From Streptomyces sp. NBC_01429 (GTDB taxonomy: Bacteria > Actinomycetota > Actinomycetes > Streptomycetales > Streptomycetaceae), in NCBI RefSeq assembly GCF_036231945.1, contig NZ_CP109599.1, positions 2,016,501 through 2,080,500 on the forward strand: 64,000 nt of DNA, read 5' to 3'. The notes beneath the pieces were generated by a model. It had not been told where the DNA came from. It worked only from the letters and a program-made list of their open reading frames with translations, and did not search any database. The translations under genes and the position numbers were made by a program. The number at the start of each line of letters is the position of its first letter. Within the stretch, counting starts at the first letter, position 1. Positions 35,857 to 44,982 of the stretch are shown piece after piece.

Positions 35857-36516
35857 GTGCGCATGGCGGAGCTGAGTGAACGCAGTGGAGTGGCCACCGC
35901 CACGATCAAGTACTACTTGCGCGAGGGGCTGCTGCGGCCGGGCCGCCGGGTGAGCGCCACCCAGGCCGAGTACGACGAGGAGCATCTGCGGCGGCTGCGG
36001 CTGGTGCGGGCGCTGATCCAGGTGGGCCGGATGCCGGTGGCCACGGCGCGTGAGGTGCTGGTGGCGGTCGAGGACGAGTCGCTCGACCGTCACAAGCGCA
36101 TCGGCGCGGCGGTCTGGGCGCTCCCGCACGGCTCGCCGGACCCGGCGGGCGACGACGGCCCCGACGAGGCGCGGGAGGAGGCGCGGCGGGCCGTGGACGA
36201 GGTGCTGGAGGAGATCGGCTGGACCTTCGGCCGCGCGGAGGGCGACTACTCCCCCGCGTACCGCATGCTGGTGAACGCCGTCGCCGGTCTGTGGCGGGCC
36301 GGCTACCCCTGCGCACCGGCCGATCTGCTGGCGTACGCGCGCTCGGCCGCCGTCCTCGGCGCGGTCGACCTGGACATGGTGGAGCGGTACGAGCCGGGCG
36401 CCGGCCAGGTCGAGGCGGCGGTGGCGCTGACGGTGCTGTACGAACCGGTCCTGCTCGGTCTGCGCCGGCTCGCGGAGGCCGAGGAGTCCAACAGGCGTTT
36501 CGGCGGCGGTGGTTGA
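35857..36516 (+). CDS. MerR-family transcriptional regulator
   Basis: A 219-residue regulator. The N-terminal helix-turn-helix (MAELSERSGVATATIKYYLREGLLRPG) and EEHLRRLRLVRALIQVGRMPV fit MerR proteins. The C-terminal domain of about 130 residues is all-helical and has no Cys cluster, so a metal sensor is unlikely. Start is GTG or the ATG two codons later. Confidence 0.88.
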   Translation: MRMAELSERSGVATATIKYYLREGLLRPGRRVSATQAEYDEEHLRRLRLVRALIQVGRMPVATAREVLVAVEDESLDRHKRIGAAVWALPHGSPDPAGDDGPDEAREEARRAVDEVLEEIGWTFGRAEGDYSPAYRMLVNAVAGLWRAGYPCAPADLLAYARSAAVLGAVDLDMVERYEPGAGQVEAAVALTVLYEPVLLGLRRLAEAEESNRRFGGGG

Positions 36517-36538
36517 GGGCGGACCGGCGGGCAGCGCG

Positions 36539-36570
36539 AAGAGGCCCTCCCCGACTGGGGAGGGCCTCTT
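36539..36570. terminator. Bidirectional terminator between merR gene and the tRNA cluster
   Basis: A 14-bp perfect stem (AAGAGGCCCTCCCC and complement) with a GACT loop separates the plus-strand regulator gene from the minus-strand tRNAs. Confidence 0.85.
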
Positions 36571-36580
36571 CGTGTTCTTG

Positions 36581-36653
36581 TACCCCCGACCGGATTCGAA
36601 CCGGCGCTACTGCCGTGAGAGGGCAGCGTGCTAGGCCGCTACACAACGGGGGC
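36581..36653 (-). tRNA. tRNA-Glu (CTC)
   Basis: A 73-nt cloverleaf without encoded CCA: 5' GCCCCCG acceptor, CTGCC-CTCTCAC-GGCAG anticodon arm and GCCGG-TTCGAAT-CCGGT T-arm. It is identical to the two other copies nearby. Confidence 0.96.
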
Positions 36654-36671
36654 GTTGCAGAAACATCTGCG

Positions 36672-36743
36672 CTGGGCTACCAGGACTCGAACCTAGAACA
36701 ACGGAACCAGAAACCGCCGTGTTGCCAATTACACCATAGCCCA
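36672..36743 (-). tRNA. tRNA-Gln (CTG)
   Basis: A 72-nt cloverleaf: acceptor TGGGCTA/TAGCCCA, anticodon loop TTCTGGT and T-arm CTAGG-TTCGAGT-CCTGG. The last anticodon-stem pair would be T-T, and the first is G-T. It differs from the second Gln copy at a few positions. Confidence 0.95.
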
Positions 36744-36760
36744 TGGGTTATTCAGTTCAG

Positions 36761-36833
36761 TACCCCCGACCGGATTCGAACCGGCGCTACTGCCGTGAGA
36801 GGGCAGCGTGCTAGGCCGCTACACAACGGGGGC
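36761..36833 (-). tRNA. tRNA-Glu (CTC)
   Basis: A 73-nt gene identical to the other two Glu copies. It has unrelated flanks rather than the shared spacer that joins the other Glu-Gln pairs. Confidence 0.96.
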
Positions 36834-36894
36834 CCTAGCGATCCTGCATCAACGTTTCCGGGTGCGACCCGAAGACGTCGGAGAGAAGGATCTG

Positions 36895-36967
36895 TACCCC
36901 CGACCGGATTCGAACCGGCGCTACTGCCGTGAGAGGGCAGCGTGCTAGGCCGCTACACAACGGGGGC
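36895..36967 (-). tRNA. tRNA-Glu (CTC)
   Basis: Third identical 73-nt copy. It is linked to the second tRNA-Gln by the same spacer as the first pair. Confidence 0.96.
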
Positions 36968-36985
36968 GTTGCAGAAACATCTGCG

Positions 36986-37057
36986 CTGGGCTACCAGGAC
37001 TCGAACCTAGACTAACGGAACCAGAAACCGTCGTGCTGCCAATTACACCATAGCCCA
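36986..37057 (-). tRNA. tRNA-Gln (CTG)
   Basis: A 72-nt cloverleaf and the first gene of the cluster in the direction of transcription. The anticodon stem starts with a normal A-T pair, unlike the other Gln copy, but keeps the T-T opposition next to the loop. Confidence 0.95.
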
Positions 37058-37210
37058 CCAAAACTGAACCCCCTGCTGGGGGTCTGTTCCGGCTTGCGCT
37101 TCCCGACCGGGCCTTTCGGCCTTCTCGGGCGGCGCAGGAAGAACATTACCTGATCGTGGACGGCGCTCCAAAACGAGTAAACGTGCCTGCGTACACACGC
37201 TTCCGGAGGT

Positions 37211-37253
37211 GCGGAAGGGGCGGGCCTCCCGCCGGGAAACCCGCCCCTTCCGC
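37211..37253 (-). terminator. Terminator after gltX
   Basis: A 14-bp perfect GC stem (GCGGAAGGGGCGGG and its complement) with a 15-nt loop starts 19 nt after the gltX stop. Confidence 0.75.
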
Positions 37254-37272
37254 GCCCGTACGCGTCAGCTCG

Positions 37273-38763
37273 TCACGCCGCCAGCTTCGCCAGCGCCGCG
37301 TCGATCCGGGACAGCGTGCGCTCGCGGCCCAGGAGTTCCAGGGACTCGAAGAGCGGCAGGCCGACCGTGCGGCCCGTGACCGAGACGCGGACCGGCGCCT
37401 GGGCCTTGCCGAGCTTGAGGCCGTGCTCCTCGCCGGCCGCGAGGACCGCGTTCTTGAGCGCCTCGGCGTGCCACTCGGCCTCGGCGATCTTCGTACGGGC
37501 GGTGGCCAGCAGCGCGTCGGCGCCCGGCTTCATGGCCTTCGCCCAGGACGCCTCGTCCGTCACCGGCTCGTCGAGGAAGAGGAAGTCGACGTTGGCGGTG
37601 ATGTCGGAGAGGACCGTGACCCGGGTCTGGGCGAGCGGCGCCAGCTCCGCGAAGGCGGCGGCATCGAAGGACTCCGGCGCCCAGGGCGCGTACGGGGCCT
37701 TCAGCCACGGGCCGCACGCCTCGGTGAACGCCGCCACGTCCAGCTGCCGGATGTGGTCGGCGTTGATCGCCTCGGCCTTCTTCAGGTCGAAGCGCGCCGG
37801 GTTGGCGTTGACGTCCGCGATGTCGAACGCGGCGACCATCTCCTCCATGGAGAAGAGGTCACGGTCGGCCGAGAGTGACCAGCCCAGCAGGGAGAGGTAG
37901 TTGAGCAGCCCCTGCGGCAGGAACCCGCGCTCCCGGTAGAGGTTGAGTGACGCCTGCGGGTCGCGCTTGGAGAGCTTCTTGTTGCCCTCGCCCATCACGT
38001 ACGGAAGGTGTCCGAACGCCGGGATGTCCTTGGCGATGCCCAGCTCGATCAGCGCCTTGTAGAGCGCGACCTGGCGCGGGGTGGAGGAGAGGAGGTCCTC
38101 GCCGCGCAGGACGTGGGTGATCTCCATCAGCGCGTCGTCGACGGGGTTGACGAGCGTGTAGAGGGGGGCGCCGTTGGCGCGGACGATGCCGTAGTCCGGG
38201 ACGTTCTCCGGGGTGAACGTCAGCTCGCCGCGGACCAGGTCCGTGAAGGTGATCGGCTCGTCGGGCATCCGGAAGCGGACGATGGAGGTACGGCCCTCGG
38301 CCTCGTACGCCGCCTTCCGCTCGGCGCTCAGGTCGCGGCAGTGGCCGTCGTACCCGGAGGGCCGGCCGGCCGCGCGGGCGGCGTCGCGGCGCGCGTCCAG
38401 CTCCTCGGTGGCGCAGTAGCAGTGGTACGCGTGGCCGGCGGCGAGCAGCCGCTCGGCGGTGTCGCGGTAGAGGTCCATCCGCTGCGACTGGCGGTAGGGC
38501 GCGTGCGGGCCGCCGATCTCGGGGCCCTCGTCCCAGTCGAGCCCGAGCCAGCGCATCGAGTCGAGCAGCTGGCCGTACGACTCCTCGGAGTCGCGCGCCG
38601 CGTCGGTGTCCTCGATGCGGAAGACCAGGGTGCCGCCGTGGTGGCGGGCGAACGCCCAGTTGAACAGGGCGGTGCGGACCAGTCCCACATGGGGGTTGCC
38701 GGTCGGGGAGGGACAGAAACGTACCCGGACGCCGGCGTCCGTGCCGGAGTGTGCGCTAGCCAC
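37273..38763 (-). CDS. gltX: Glutamyl-tRNA synthetase (probably non-discriminating)
   Basis: A 496-residue class I synthetase. [20 protein letters not shown] holds the HIGH-like motif, RIEDTD binds the amino acid and KKLSKRD is the KMSKS motif. The C-terminal anticodon-binding domain is helical. Streptomyces lacks GlnRS, so GluRS is expected to charge both tRNA-Glu and tRNA-Gln, followed by GatCAB amidation. The tRNA cluster directly downstream contains exactly these two species. The start overlaps the FAH-family gene by 8 nt. Confidence 0.95.
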   Translation of the reverse strand: MASAHSGTDAGVRVRFCPSPTGNPHVGLVRTALFNWAFARHHGGTLVFRIEDTDAARDSEESYGQLLDSMRWLGLDWDEGPEIGGPHAPYRQSQRMDLYRDTAERLLAAGHAYHCYCATEELDARRDAARAAGRPSGYDGHCRDLSAERKAAYEAEGRTSIVRFRMPDEPITFTDLVRGELTFTPENVPDYGIVRANGAPLYTLVNPVDDALMEITHVLRGEDLLSSTPRQVALYKALIELGIAKDIPAFGHLPYVMGEGNKKLSKRDPQASLNLYRERGFLPQGLLNYLSLLGWSLSADRDLFSMEEMVAAFDIADVNANPARFDLKKAEAINADHIRQLDVAAFTEACGPWLKAPYAPWAPESFDAAAFAELAPLAQTRVTVLSDITANVDFLFLDEPVTDEASWAKAMKPGADALLATARTKIAEAEWHAEALKNAVLAAGEEHGLKLGKAQAPVRVSVTGRTVGLPLFESLELLGRERTLSRIDAALAKLAA

Positions 38764-39541
38764 GCTTGATCACCCTGTTGGTGAGAGTGCCGATGCCTTC
38801 GATGGTGACGGCGATCTCGTCGCCGACGCTGAGGGGGCCGACCCCCGCGGGGGTGCCCGTGAGGATGACGTCGCCCGGGAGGAGGGTCATGGCCTCGGAG
38901 ATGTTGACGATGAGGTCCTCGACGGAGTTGACCATCTCGCTGGTACGGCCCAGCTGACGCTGCTCGCCGTTGACCGTGCACTGGATCGTCACGTCGGAGG
39001 GGTCGAGTTCGGTCTCCACCCAGGGGCCGAGTGGGCACGAGGTGTCGAAGCCCTTCGCGCGGGCCCACTGCTTCTCGGTCTTCTGGGTGTCGCGCGCGGT
39101 GACGTCGTTGGCGCAGGTGTAGCCGAAGATGACGTCCTTGACGCGCTCGCGCGGCACCTCGCGGCACATCCGGCCGATGACGACGGCGAGTTCGGCCTCG
39201 TAGCTGACGTCGTTCGAGAACGTCGGGTACTCGATCGCGTCGCCGGAGCCGATCACCGCGGTGGTGGGCTTGAGGAAGGAGAACGGCGCGGGCGGGACCT
39301 CGTTGCCCAGCTCCGCCGCGTGTTCCCGGTAGTTACGGGCGTAACCCACGACCTTGTTGGGCAGTACGGGCGGAAGCAGCCGTACCTTGCTCAGCGGGAC
39401 TTTGGTCCCGGAGAGCTCGAAGTCGGAGTACGGGACGCCCTTGATGATGTCGAGGACGAGGCCGGCGGAGTCGCCGCTGCCTTCGCCCTCGACCGCGCCG
39501 AAGGCGACATTGCCGTCGATGGAGAATCTGGCGATGCGCAC
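38756..39541 (-). CDS. Fumarylacetoacetate hydrolase family protein
   Basis: A 261-residue protein of the FAH superfamily: [27 protein letters not shown], the metal-binding [23 protein letters not shown] and [12 protein letters not shown]. Such enzymes hydrolyse or decarboxylate 2-oxo acids (for example oxaloacetate or acylpyruvates). GTG start. The overlap with gltX suggests they share a transcript. Confidence 0.9.
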   Translation of the reverse strand: MRIARFSIDGNVAFGAVEGEGSGDSAGLVLDIIKGVPYSDFELSGTKVPLSKVRLLPPVLPNKVVGYARNYREHAAELGNEVPPAPFSFLKPTTAVIGSGDAIEYPTFSNDVSYEAELAVVIGRMCREVPRERVKDVIFGYTCANDVTARDTQKTEKQWARAKGFDTSCPLGPWVETELDPSDVTIQCTVNGEQRQLGRTSEMVNSVEDLIVNISEAMTLLPGDVILTGTPAGVGPLSVGDEIAVTIEGIGTLTNRVIKRG

Positions 39542-39727
39542 GGGATGCTGTCGCCCCTCACTTGCTCGCTGGTCTGGAGACTGACGCTCCAGGCTAGCGC
39601 GCGGCCGGGGACCGCCTCGCGGTCCGCTCGCGTCCGCCCCCGCCGTCGAGGGCGAAGCGCTGAACGCGGACCGCCGGGCCCGCGTAAGAGTGCGCGAGGG
39701 GCATGACCCGTGGAACCCGGGGGAAGC

Positions 39728-39964
39728 CTACTGAGCGGTGGGGGCGACCATGAGCGTCGTACGGCGAGGGTTGGCGGTGCGGTTCGGCACGGTGGCGGGG
39801 TGCTCCGGGTACTCCGTGGGGACGAGGTCCTCGGCGTCCTCCAGGTGCGCCAGCGTGGTGCGGCGGGGGTTCGCGGTGGCACGGAACATCATCGTCGTCT
39901 TCATCTGTGGTGTCAGACCCTGTCGGAGTACGGGCGCGGGAGCGCCGGTTGTCGGATATGCCAT
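39728..39964 (-). CDS. Small protein with two TANPRRTTL motifs
   Basis: A reading frame of 78 residues (or 58 if it starts at the ATG at 39904, MKTTMMFR). TANPRRTTL occurs exactly at residues 30-38 and 63-71, separated by an acidic linker (LEDAEDLVPTEYPEHP). Most codons of the two motif copies differ only at silent positions, so selection is on the peptide. No signal peptide, Cys or membrane segment, and no good Shine-Dalgarno before either ATG. Divergent from cvnA1. I do not recognise a family with known function. Confidence 0.65.
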   Translation of the reverse strand: MAYPTTGAPAPVLRQGLTPQMKTTMMFRATANPRRTTLAHLEDAEDLVPTEYPEHPATVPNRTANPRRTTLMVAPTAQ

Positions 39965-40478
39965 CCCTGTAAAGCGTCAGGCTAGACATCCAATTCCCCA
40001 CCGGAACCGGGATCCAATGGCGATCACCGTGTGAGTTTGCTCACGAATCGATGGACATTTGCCGCATGGCGGGCGGTTGTCGGTGACCCCGGAAACGGAC
40101 ATTGCCTTACTGAACGTTGCATTCCGCTGCTGATCATGAAGACTGGGACACCCCCCACCCGTAAGCGACTCGTCAATAAAAGTCCGTTTCCTCCGTGAAC
40201 ACTTTGTACGGCTCGTGATCCGGCGCTCACGCCGTGTCATTCCCGTCACAGCCCTGCCCACTGGCCTTGTTGGAGATCCTGCACTGTGCTGGAATTCCCC
40301 CCACCGCCGCGGGTTTCAGGTCCGGCGCGCAAGGGCGCAACGCAGCGTCGAGCGGCGGCGGGGAAGGGGAGCAAGCGCCGGTCACTCACGACCACCATGG
40401 GGAGCGTTCTGCGCCCCACGACGCCGACACCGTTCTCCCGTTCGCGGGGGGACGCCTGGTCCAGAGGTTGCGACGCTA
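39965..40478. other. Upstream region of the first conservon
   Basis: A 514-nt non-coding region. It holds GGAAACGGAC (40091-40100) and its exact complement GTCCGTTTCC (40182-40191), a small GTGAG-tttg-CTCAC hairpin near 40032-40045, and the 12-mer GTGCTGGAATTC (40286-40297), which recurs upstream of the second conservon. A short frame from 40286 overlaps the cvnA1 start but has no support. Confidence 0.45.
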
Positions 40479-43400
40479 GTGCAGGGACGTTTCAAGAGGG
40501 ATAGCAGCGCTGCGGCGGAGCAGGAGCCCCGCGGCGGAACCGACCGCGGCTCCTCGCCCCAGCACACCCAGAACCCGGGCCCGGCGCCTTCGGGCGAGAG
40601 CGGCGGCCGCGGCGGCCCCCCCGGCGCGAAGTCCGGAGGCCACGACGCCCCGGCCGACCAGCCCGGGGCGAAGGCCAAGGACCCCACCGACCCCGGCTCA
40701 CGCGTAGCCCTGCGCAACTGGCGCATCAGCACCCGCCTGGTGGCGCTGCTGACCCTCCCGGTGGTCGCCGCGACCACGCTGGGCGGCCTCCGCATCAACG
40801 ACTCGTTGAACGAGATGCAGCAGCTGGAGCACATGCAGCTGCTGACGAAGATGACGAAGGAGGCGACCAACCTCGCGCAGGCCCTCCAGGCGGAGCGCGA
40901 CGAGTCGGCCGGCCCCCTCACCAACGGCGCCAACGCCAAGGACTTCCGGGTCCAGGACCGCCGTACCAAGACCGACCGGGCGAAGAAGGGCTTCCTCGAC
41001 ACCACGGTCGACATCGGCAACACCGACGGCGACCAGGCGCTGGAGAGCATCCGCTCGAACGTCAACCAGATCGCCACCCAGGTCAACGGCATCAACGACA
41101 TCCGCAAGGACGCGTACAGGTCGGACGCGCACTCGCTGACCGTCGACGCGTACAGCGGGCTGATCGACTCCCTGCTGAGCCTGTCGCAGGACATGGCGCA
41201 GGCGACCAGCAACCCCGACATGATCAAGCGGACCCGCGCGCTGGCCGCGTTCTCGTCCGCCAAGGAGTACGCGTCCATCCAGCGGGCCATCATCGCCGCC
41301 GCGCTCCCCGCCGACCCGAAGAACAAGGGCACGCTCAACGAGAACGACCGGCTGTACGGTCTGGCCGCGCAGAAGAAGGAGCGCAACGCGCTCACCTCCT
41401 TCCGCGCGCTGTACGAGGCCATGGGCGGCGACGCCGAAGCGCTGATGGCCCCGCTCAACGGCCAGGGAAGCCCCGAGATCCAGGCGTCCGAGAAGTACGC
41501 CGACCGGGTGCTCGACCGCACCGGCGGCCTCGCCGCGCAGCCCAACCGCTCGTATCTGGACTGGACCGACCAGGCGTCCACGCGCATCGTCGCGATGAAG
41601 AACATCGAGGCCACGCTGCTGGGCGAGATGGAGGCCAAGGCCCGCGAGCTGCGCGACAGTTCGCAGCGCGACGCGCTCATCAACGGCGCCGTGATCCTCC
41701 TCGTGCTCGGCGTCTCGCTGGTCGGCGCCTTCGTGGTCGCCCGCTCCATGATCCGCTCGCTGCGCCGGCTCCAGGACACGGCGACCAGGGTCGCCCAGGA
41801 CCGGCTGCCCGAGCTGGTCAAGCAGCTCTCCGACTCCGACCCGCAGGACGTCGACACCTCCGTCGAGTCGGTCGGTGTGCACTCCAGGGACGAGATCGGA
41901 AAGGTCGCCGCGGCCTTCGACGACGTGCACCGCGAGGCGGTACGACTCGCCGCCGAGCAGGCCCTCCTGCGGGGCAACGTCAACGCGATGTTCACCAACC
42001 TCTCGCGCCGCAGCCAGGGCCTCATCCAGCGTCAGCTCTCGCTCATCTCCGAACTGGAGTCCCGCGAGGCCGACCCGGACCAGCTGTCCTCCCTCTTCAA
42101 GCTCGACCACCTCGCGACCCGTATGCGCCGTAACGGCGAGAACCTCCTCGTCCTCGCGGGCGAGGAGCCGGGCCGCCGCTGGACCAGGCCCGTACCGCTG
42201 GTCGACGTGTTGCGCGCCGCGGCCTCCGAGGTGGAGCAGTACGAACGCATCGAACTGGCCCAGGTCCCCGCGACCGAGGTCGCCGGACGCGTCGTCAACG
42301 ACCTCGTGCACCTGCTCGCCGAGCTGCTGGAGAACGCCACGTCGTTCTCCTCGCCGCAGACGAAGGTCCGGGTGACCGGCCACGCGCTGCCCGACGGACG
42401 GGTGCTCGTGGAGATCCACGACACCGGCATCGGCCTGTCGCCCGAAGACCTCGCGGCGATCAACGAGCGGCTCGCCTCGCCGCCCACCGTGGACGTCTCG
42501 GTCTCGCGCCGCATGGGTCTGTTCGTGGTCGGCCGGCTGTCCCTGCGCCACGGGATCAGGATCCAGCTGCGCCCCTCCGACTCCGGCGGTACGACCGCGC
42601 TGGTCATGCTGCCCGTCGATGTCGCCCACGGCGGCAAGAAGGGCCCGGTGGGCCGGCCCGGCCAGAACGGTCCCGGCCAGGGCGGACCGGTCGGCGGCCA
42701 GCTGCCCGGTGGTTCCGGCGCGGCCGGTGGCGGCCGTCCCGGCGCGGCCCCCGGTGGCTCGCCCGCTCCCGGTCTGCTCGGCGCGGGTGCGCCGCGCGGC
42801 CAGGTCGGCCCCGGTGCGAGCCCGCGCGCCGCGCTGCCGGCCAGGGACGGTACGCCGGGCGGATCGCAGGGCGGTCCGCAGGCGGGTCCCCCGCGCTCCG
42901 GCGGTCCCCAGGACCCGCAGCGCCAGGGCGGCGGCCAGCCCAGCGTCTTCGCGCAGAACGCCTTCGGTCCCCCGCCGCAGAACCGCGGCGGCCAGCCCCC
43001 GGCGCCCCAGGGCCAGAGCGGTCAGGGCGGCCAGGTCGGCAGCCAGGGTGGTCAGGGCGGCCAAGGTGGCGGTCAGGGCGGTCAGAACGGCTTCAGCGGC
43101 CGGGCCCAGAACACCTTCCAGCAGGGCGGCGCCCCCGGCGGCCGGCAGCTTCCGCCGCCCGGCGGACCGCGCGCCGAACTCCCCGGCGGCAACCCGCAGC
43201 CGAAGCGCCCGCAGACCACCAGCTGGGGCGCCGACCAGTCGTCGGGCGCGCAGCGTCCCTCGCCGGACGCCCCGCGCGGCCACGAGGAGCACGACTCCAC
43301 CGGTCAGTTCCCCCGGCCGGCCGGCGACCAGCAGGGCCCCGCCGCCACGGCGGAGTTCCCGCGCCCGGACTTCAACGCTCCGCGCCCCGACCAGAACGCC

Positions 43401-44450
43401 CCGCTGGGCAGTGCCCAGGACGCCGCGGCCACGGCCCAGTTCCCCCGGCCCGACTTCGGCGCCCCGGCGCCGACGGGTTACAACGCGGAGTACAACGGCA
43501 GGCAGGACCAGAACGACAGGTCCGGCTTCCGCCCGCAGTCCGACTTCGGTGGCCAGCAGGACTTCAACGCCCCGCGGCCCCCGGCACCCGCCCCGGTGCC
43601 CGGTTCGGAGGGCGGCTACCGTCCGCCGAGCCTGCCGGCGCAGCCTCAGCCGGAGGCACTGCCTCCGGCCGGTCCCGGCGACGGCAGCACTCCGCTGTAC
43701 GACAACCTGGAAACCAACTGGTTCCACACGACGCAGCAGGGCGGCGGGGTTCCGGACGGCCGTCCGCAGTCCGGCGAGCCGGAGCGGCGGGACGAATCGC
43801 AGTTCCCCGCACAGCCCTCGTCCGCGCCTTCCGCGTTCGAGCCGCCGCGCTCCGAGCCCGCCGCGTACGAGCCCGCCGCGTACGAGCCGTCCTCGTTCGA
43901 GCCCCCGCGTCGGCAGGAACCTCCGATGCCCCGGCGTGAACCGCTCATGCCCCGGCGGGACTCCTCGAACGGCTCCGGCGCCAACGGCTCGGGGACGAAC
44001 GGCCGGGGCACGAACGGCTCCGGCATCAACGGCACCAGCGCCGGCGGCTTCGGCACCATCGACTCGGGCACCAACAGCTTCGGTGCTCCCTCGGGCGACA
44101 ACGGCTCGGGAAACAGCGGTTCAGGCACGAACGGCGTGGGCGCCAATTCCTCCTGGCGCACCTCGCCCAACGATGAGCTGGTACGCCAGGCCGAGCGGGC
44201 CAAAAAGCCCCAGGCCGGCGGTCTCACCACCTCCGGTCTGCCCCGCCGGGTACCGCGCGCCAACCTGGTGCCGGGAACCGCGCAGGAACAGAACACCCAG
44301 GCCGGTCCGCAGGTCTCTCGTGCACCCGCTGACGTACGCGGCCGGCTGACCAATCTCCGTCGGGGTATCCAGCAAGGTCGTCAGGCGGGCAACACCGGCC
44401 CGGCGAGCAACGGATTCAACCTCGGCACCTCTCACCAGCAGGAGCGTTAG
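40479..44450 (+). CDS. cvnA1: Conservon protein CvnA, sensor histidine kinase-like (first copy)
   Basis: A 1323-residue membrane protein. A helix at about 87-108 and another at about 400-425 enclose an extracytoplasmic nitrate/sulfonate-sensor-like domain; a HAMP-like linker, then LDHLATRMRRNGENLL, and an HATPase domain follow with N-box ELLENATSF (about 615), G1 DTGIGLS and G2 MGLFVVGRL. From about 724 a 500-residue Gly/Gln/Pro/Asn low-complexity region leads to a conserved tail (SGLPRRVPRANLV ... SRAPADVRGRLTNLRRG). CvnA works at the membrane with CvnB, C and D in a G-protein-like complex. The start is GTG at VQGRFKRD; AGAGG lies 11 nt upstream. Confidence 0.93.
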   Translation: MQGRFKRDSSAAAEQEPRGGTDRGSSPQHTQNPGPAPSGESGGRGGPPGAKSGGHDAPADQPGAKAKDPTDPGSRVALRNWRISTRLVALLTLPVVAATTLGGLRINDSLNEMQQLEHMQLLTKMTKEATNLAQALQAERDESAGPLTNGANAKDFRVQDRRTKTDRAKKGFLDTTVDIGNTDGDQALESIRSNVNQIATQVNGINDIRKDAYRSDAHSLTVDAYSGLIDSLLSLSQDMAQATSNPDMIKRTRALAAFSSAKEYASIQRAIIAAALPADPKNKGTLNENDRLYGLAAQKKERNALTSFRALYEAMGGDAEALMAPLNGQGSPEIQASEKYADRVLDRTGGLAAQPNRSYLDWTDQASTRIVAMKNIEATLLGEMEAKARELRDSSQRDALINGAVILLVLGVSLVGAFVVARSMIRSLRRLQDTATRVAQDRLPELVKQLSDSDPQDVDTSVESVGVHSRDEIGKVAAAFDDVHREAVRLAAEQALLRGNVNAMFTNLSRRSQGLIQRQLSLISELESREADPDQLSSLFKLDHLATRMRRNGENLLVLAGEEPGRRWTRPVPLVDVLRAAASEVEQYERIELAQVPATEVAGRVVNDLVHLLAELLENATSFSSPQTKVRVTGHALPDGRVLVEIHDTGIGLSPEDLAAINERLASPPTVDVSVSRRMGLFVVGRLSLRHGIRIQLRPSDSGGTTALVMLPVDVAHGGKKGPVGRPGQNGPGQGGPVGGQLPGGSGAAGGGRPGAAPGGSPAPGLLGAGAPRGQVGPGASPRAALPARDGTPGGSQGGPQAGPPRSGGPQDPQRQGGGQPSVFAQNAFGPPPQNRGGQPPAPQGQSGQGGQVGSQGGQGGQGGGQGGQNGFSGRAQNTFQQGGAPGGRQLPPPGGPRAELPGGNPQPKRPQTTSWGADQSSGAQRPSPDAPRGHEEHDSTGQFPRPAGDQQGPAATAEFPRPDFNAPRPDQNAPLGSAQDAAATAQFPRPDFGAPAPTGYNAEYNGRQDQNDRSGFRPQSDFGGQQDFNAPRPPAPAPVPGSEGGYRPPSLPAQPQPEALPPAGPGDGSTPLYDNLETNWFHTTQQGGGVPDGRPQSGEPERRDESQFPAQPSSAPSAFEPPRSEPAAYEPAAYEPSSFEPPRRQEPPMPRREPLMPRRDSSNGSGANGSGTNGRGTNGSGINGTSAGGFGTIDSGTNSFGAPSGDNGSGNSGSGTNGVGANSSWRTSPNDELVRQAERAKKPQAGGLTTSGLPRRVPRANLVPGTAQEQNTQAGPQVSRAPADVRGRLTNLRRGIQQGRQAGNTGPASNGFNLGTSHQQER

Positions 44451-44873
44451 TTGAGTCCGATGAGTCAGGCTGCGCAGAATCTGAACTGGTTGATCACCAA
44501 CTTCGTGGACAACACCCCTGGGGTGTCCCACACCGTGGTGGTCTCCGCAGACGGACTTCTGCTGGCCATGTCCGAGGGCTTCCCCCGCGACCGCGCCGAT
44601 CAGCTCGCGGCCGTGGCGTCCGGTCTGACCTCGCTGACCGCGGGGGCGTCCCGGATCTTCGAAGGCGGCCCGGTCAACCAGACCGTGGTGGAGATGGAGC
44701 GCGGCTTCCTCTTCCTCATGTCGGTCTCCGACGGTTCCTCCCTGGCCGTGCTCGCCCACCCCGAGTGCGACATCGGCCTGGTGGGTTACGAGATGGCCCT
44801 TCTGGTCGACCGCGCCGGTACGGTCCTCACTCCGGACCTGCGCGCCGAACTCCAGGGAAGTCTGCTGCACTGA
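44451..44873 (+). CDS. cvnB1: Conservon protein CvnB, roadblock/LC7 domain (first copy)
   Basis: A 140-residue roadblock/LC7 protein (NLNWLITNFVDNTPGVSHTVVVSADGLLLAMSEG), similar to MglB-type GTPase partners. The TTG immediately after the cvnA1 stop has AGGAG 6 nt upstream and matches the GTG used by the second copy; an ATG lies 9 nt later. Expected to act as regulator of CvnD. Confidence 0.94.
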   Translation: MSPMSQAAQNLNWLITNFVDNTPGVSHTVVVSADGLLLAMSEGFPRDRADQLAAVASGLTSLTAGASRIFEGGPVNQTVVEMERGFLFLMSVSDGSSLAVLAHPECDIGLVGYEMALLVDRAGTVLTPDLRAELQGSLLH

Positions 44874-44982
44874 GGATTCCAGGTACCGCCCCCAGCTCCC
44901 ACCACCGTCCGGCCGCCCAACCGGCCCCCCACCGGCCAAGTCAGACGGCACAAGGCATCTTGCTGTCACGCCCGGAGGATTC

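Larger units (their letters stand above)
36581..37057 (-). repeat. Duplicated tRNA-Glu/tRNA-Gln unit
   Basis: Two 163-nt units (36581-36743 and 36895-37057) contain Glu, an identical 18-nt spacer and Gln; a lone Glu copy lies between them. The Gln halves differ by a few bases while Glu and spacer are identical. Confidence 0.85.

Noticed and set aside
36581..37057. Regularly spaced repeats that could be taken for a CRISPR array
   Set aside because: They are tRNA-Glu and tRNA-Gln genes with intact cloverleafs.
40286..40504. A 72-codon frame (GTG start) overlapping the start of cvnA1
   Set aside because: No ribosome-binding site, basic low-complexity product, and it overlaps the supported cvnA1 start.
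43015..43095. Tandem DNA repeat of GGTCAGGGCGGCCAG type
   Set aside because: It encodes the Gly/Gln-rich low-complexity part of CvnA1 and needs no separate explanation.
40698..43727. A 1009-codon minus-strand frame opposite cvnA1
   Set aside because: Antisense shadow; Arg/Leu/Gly/Val-rich with no recognisable domain.
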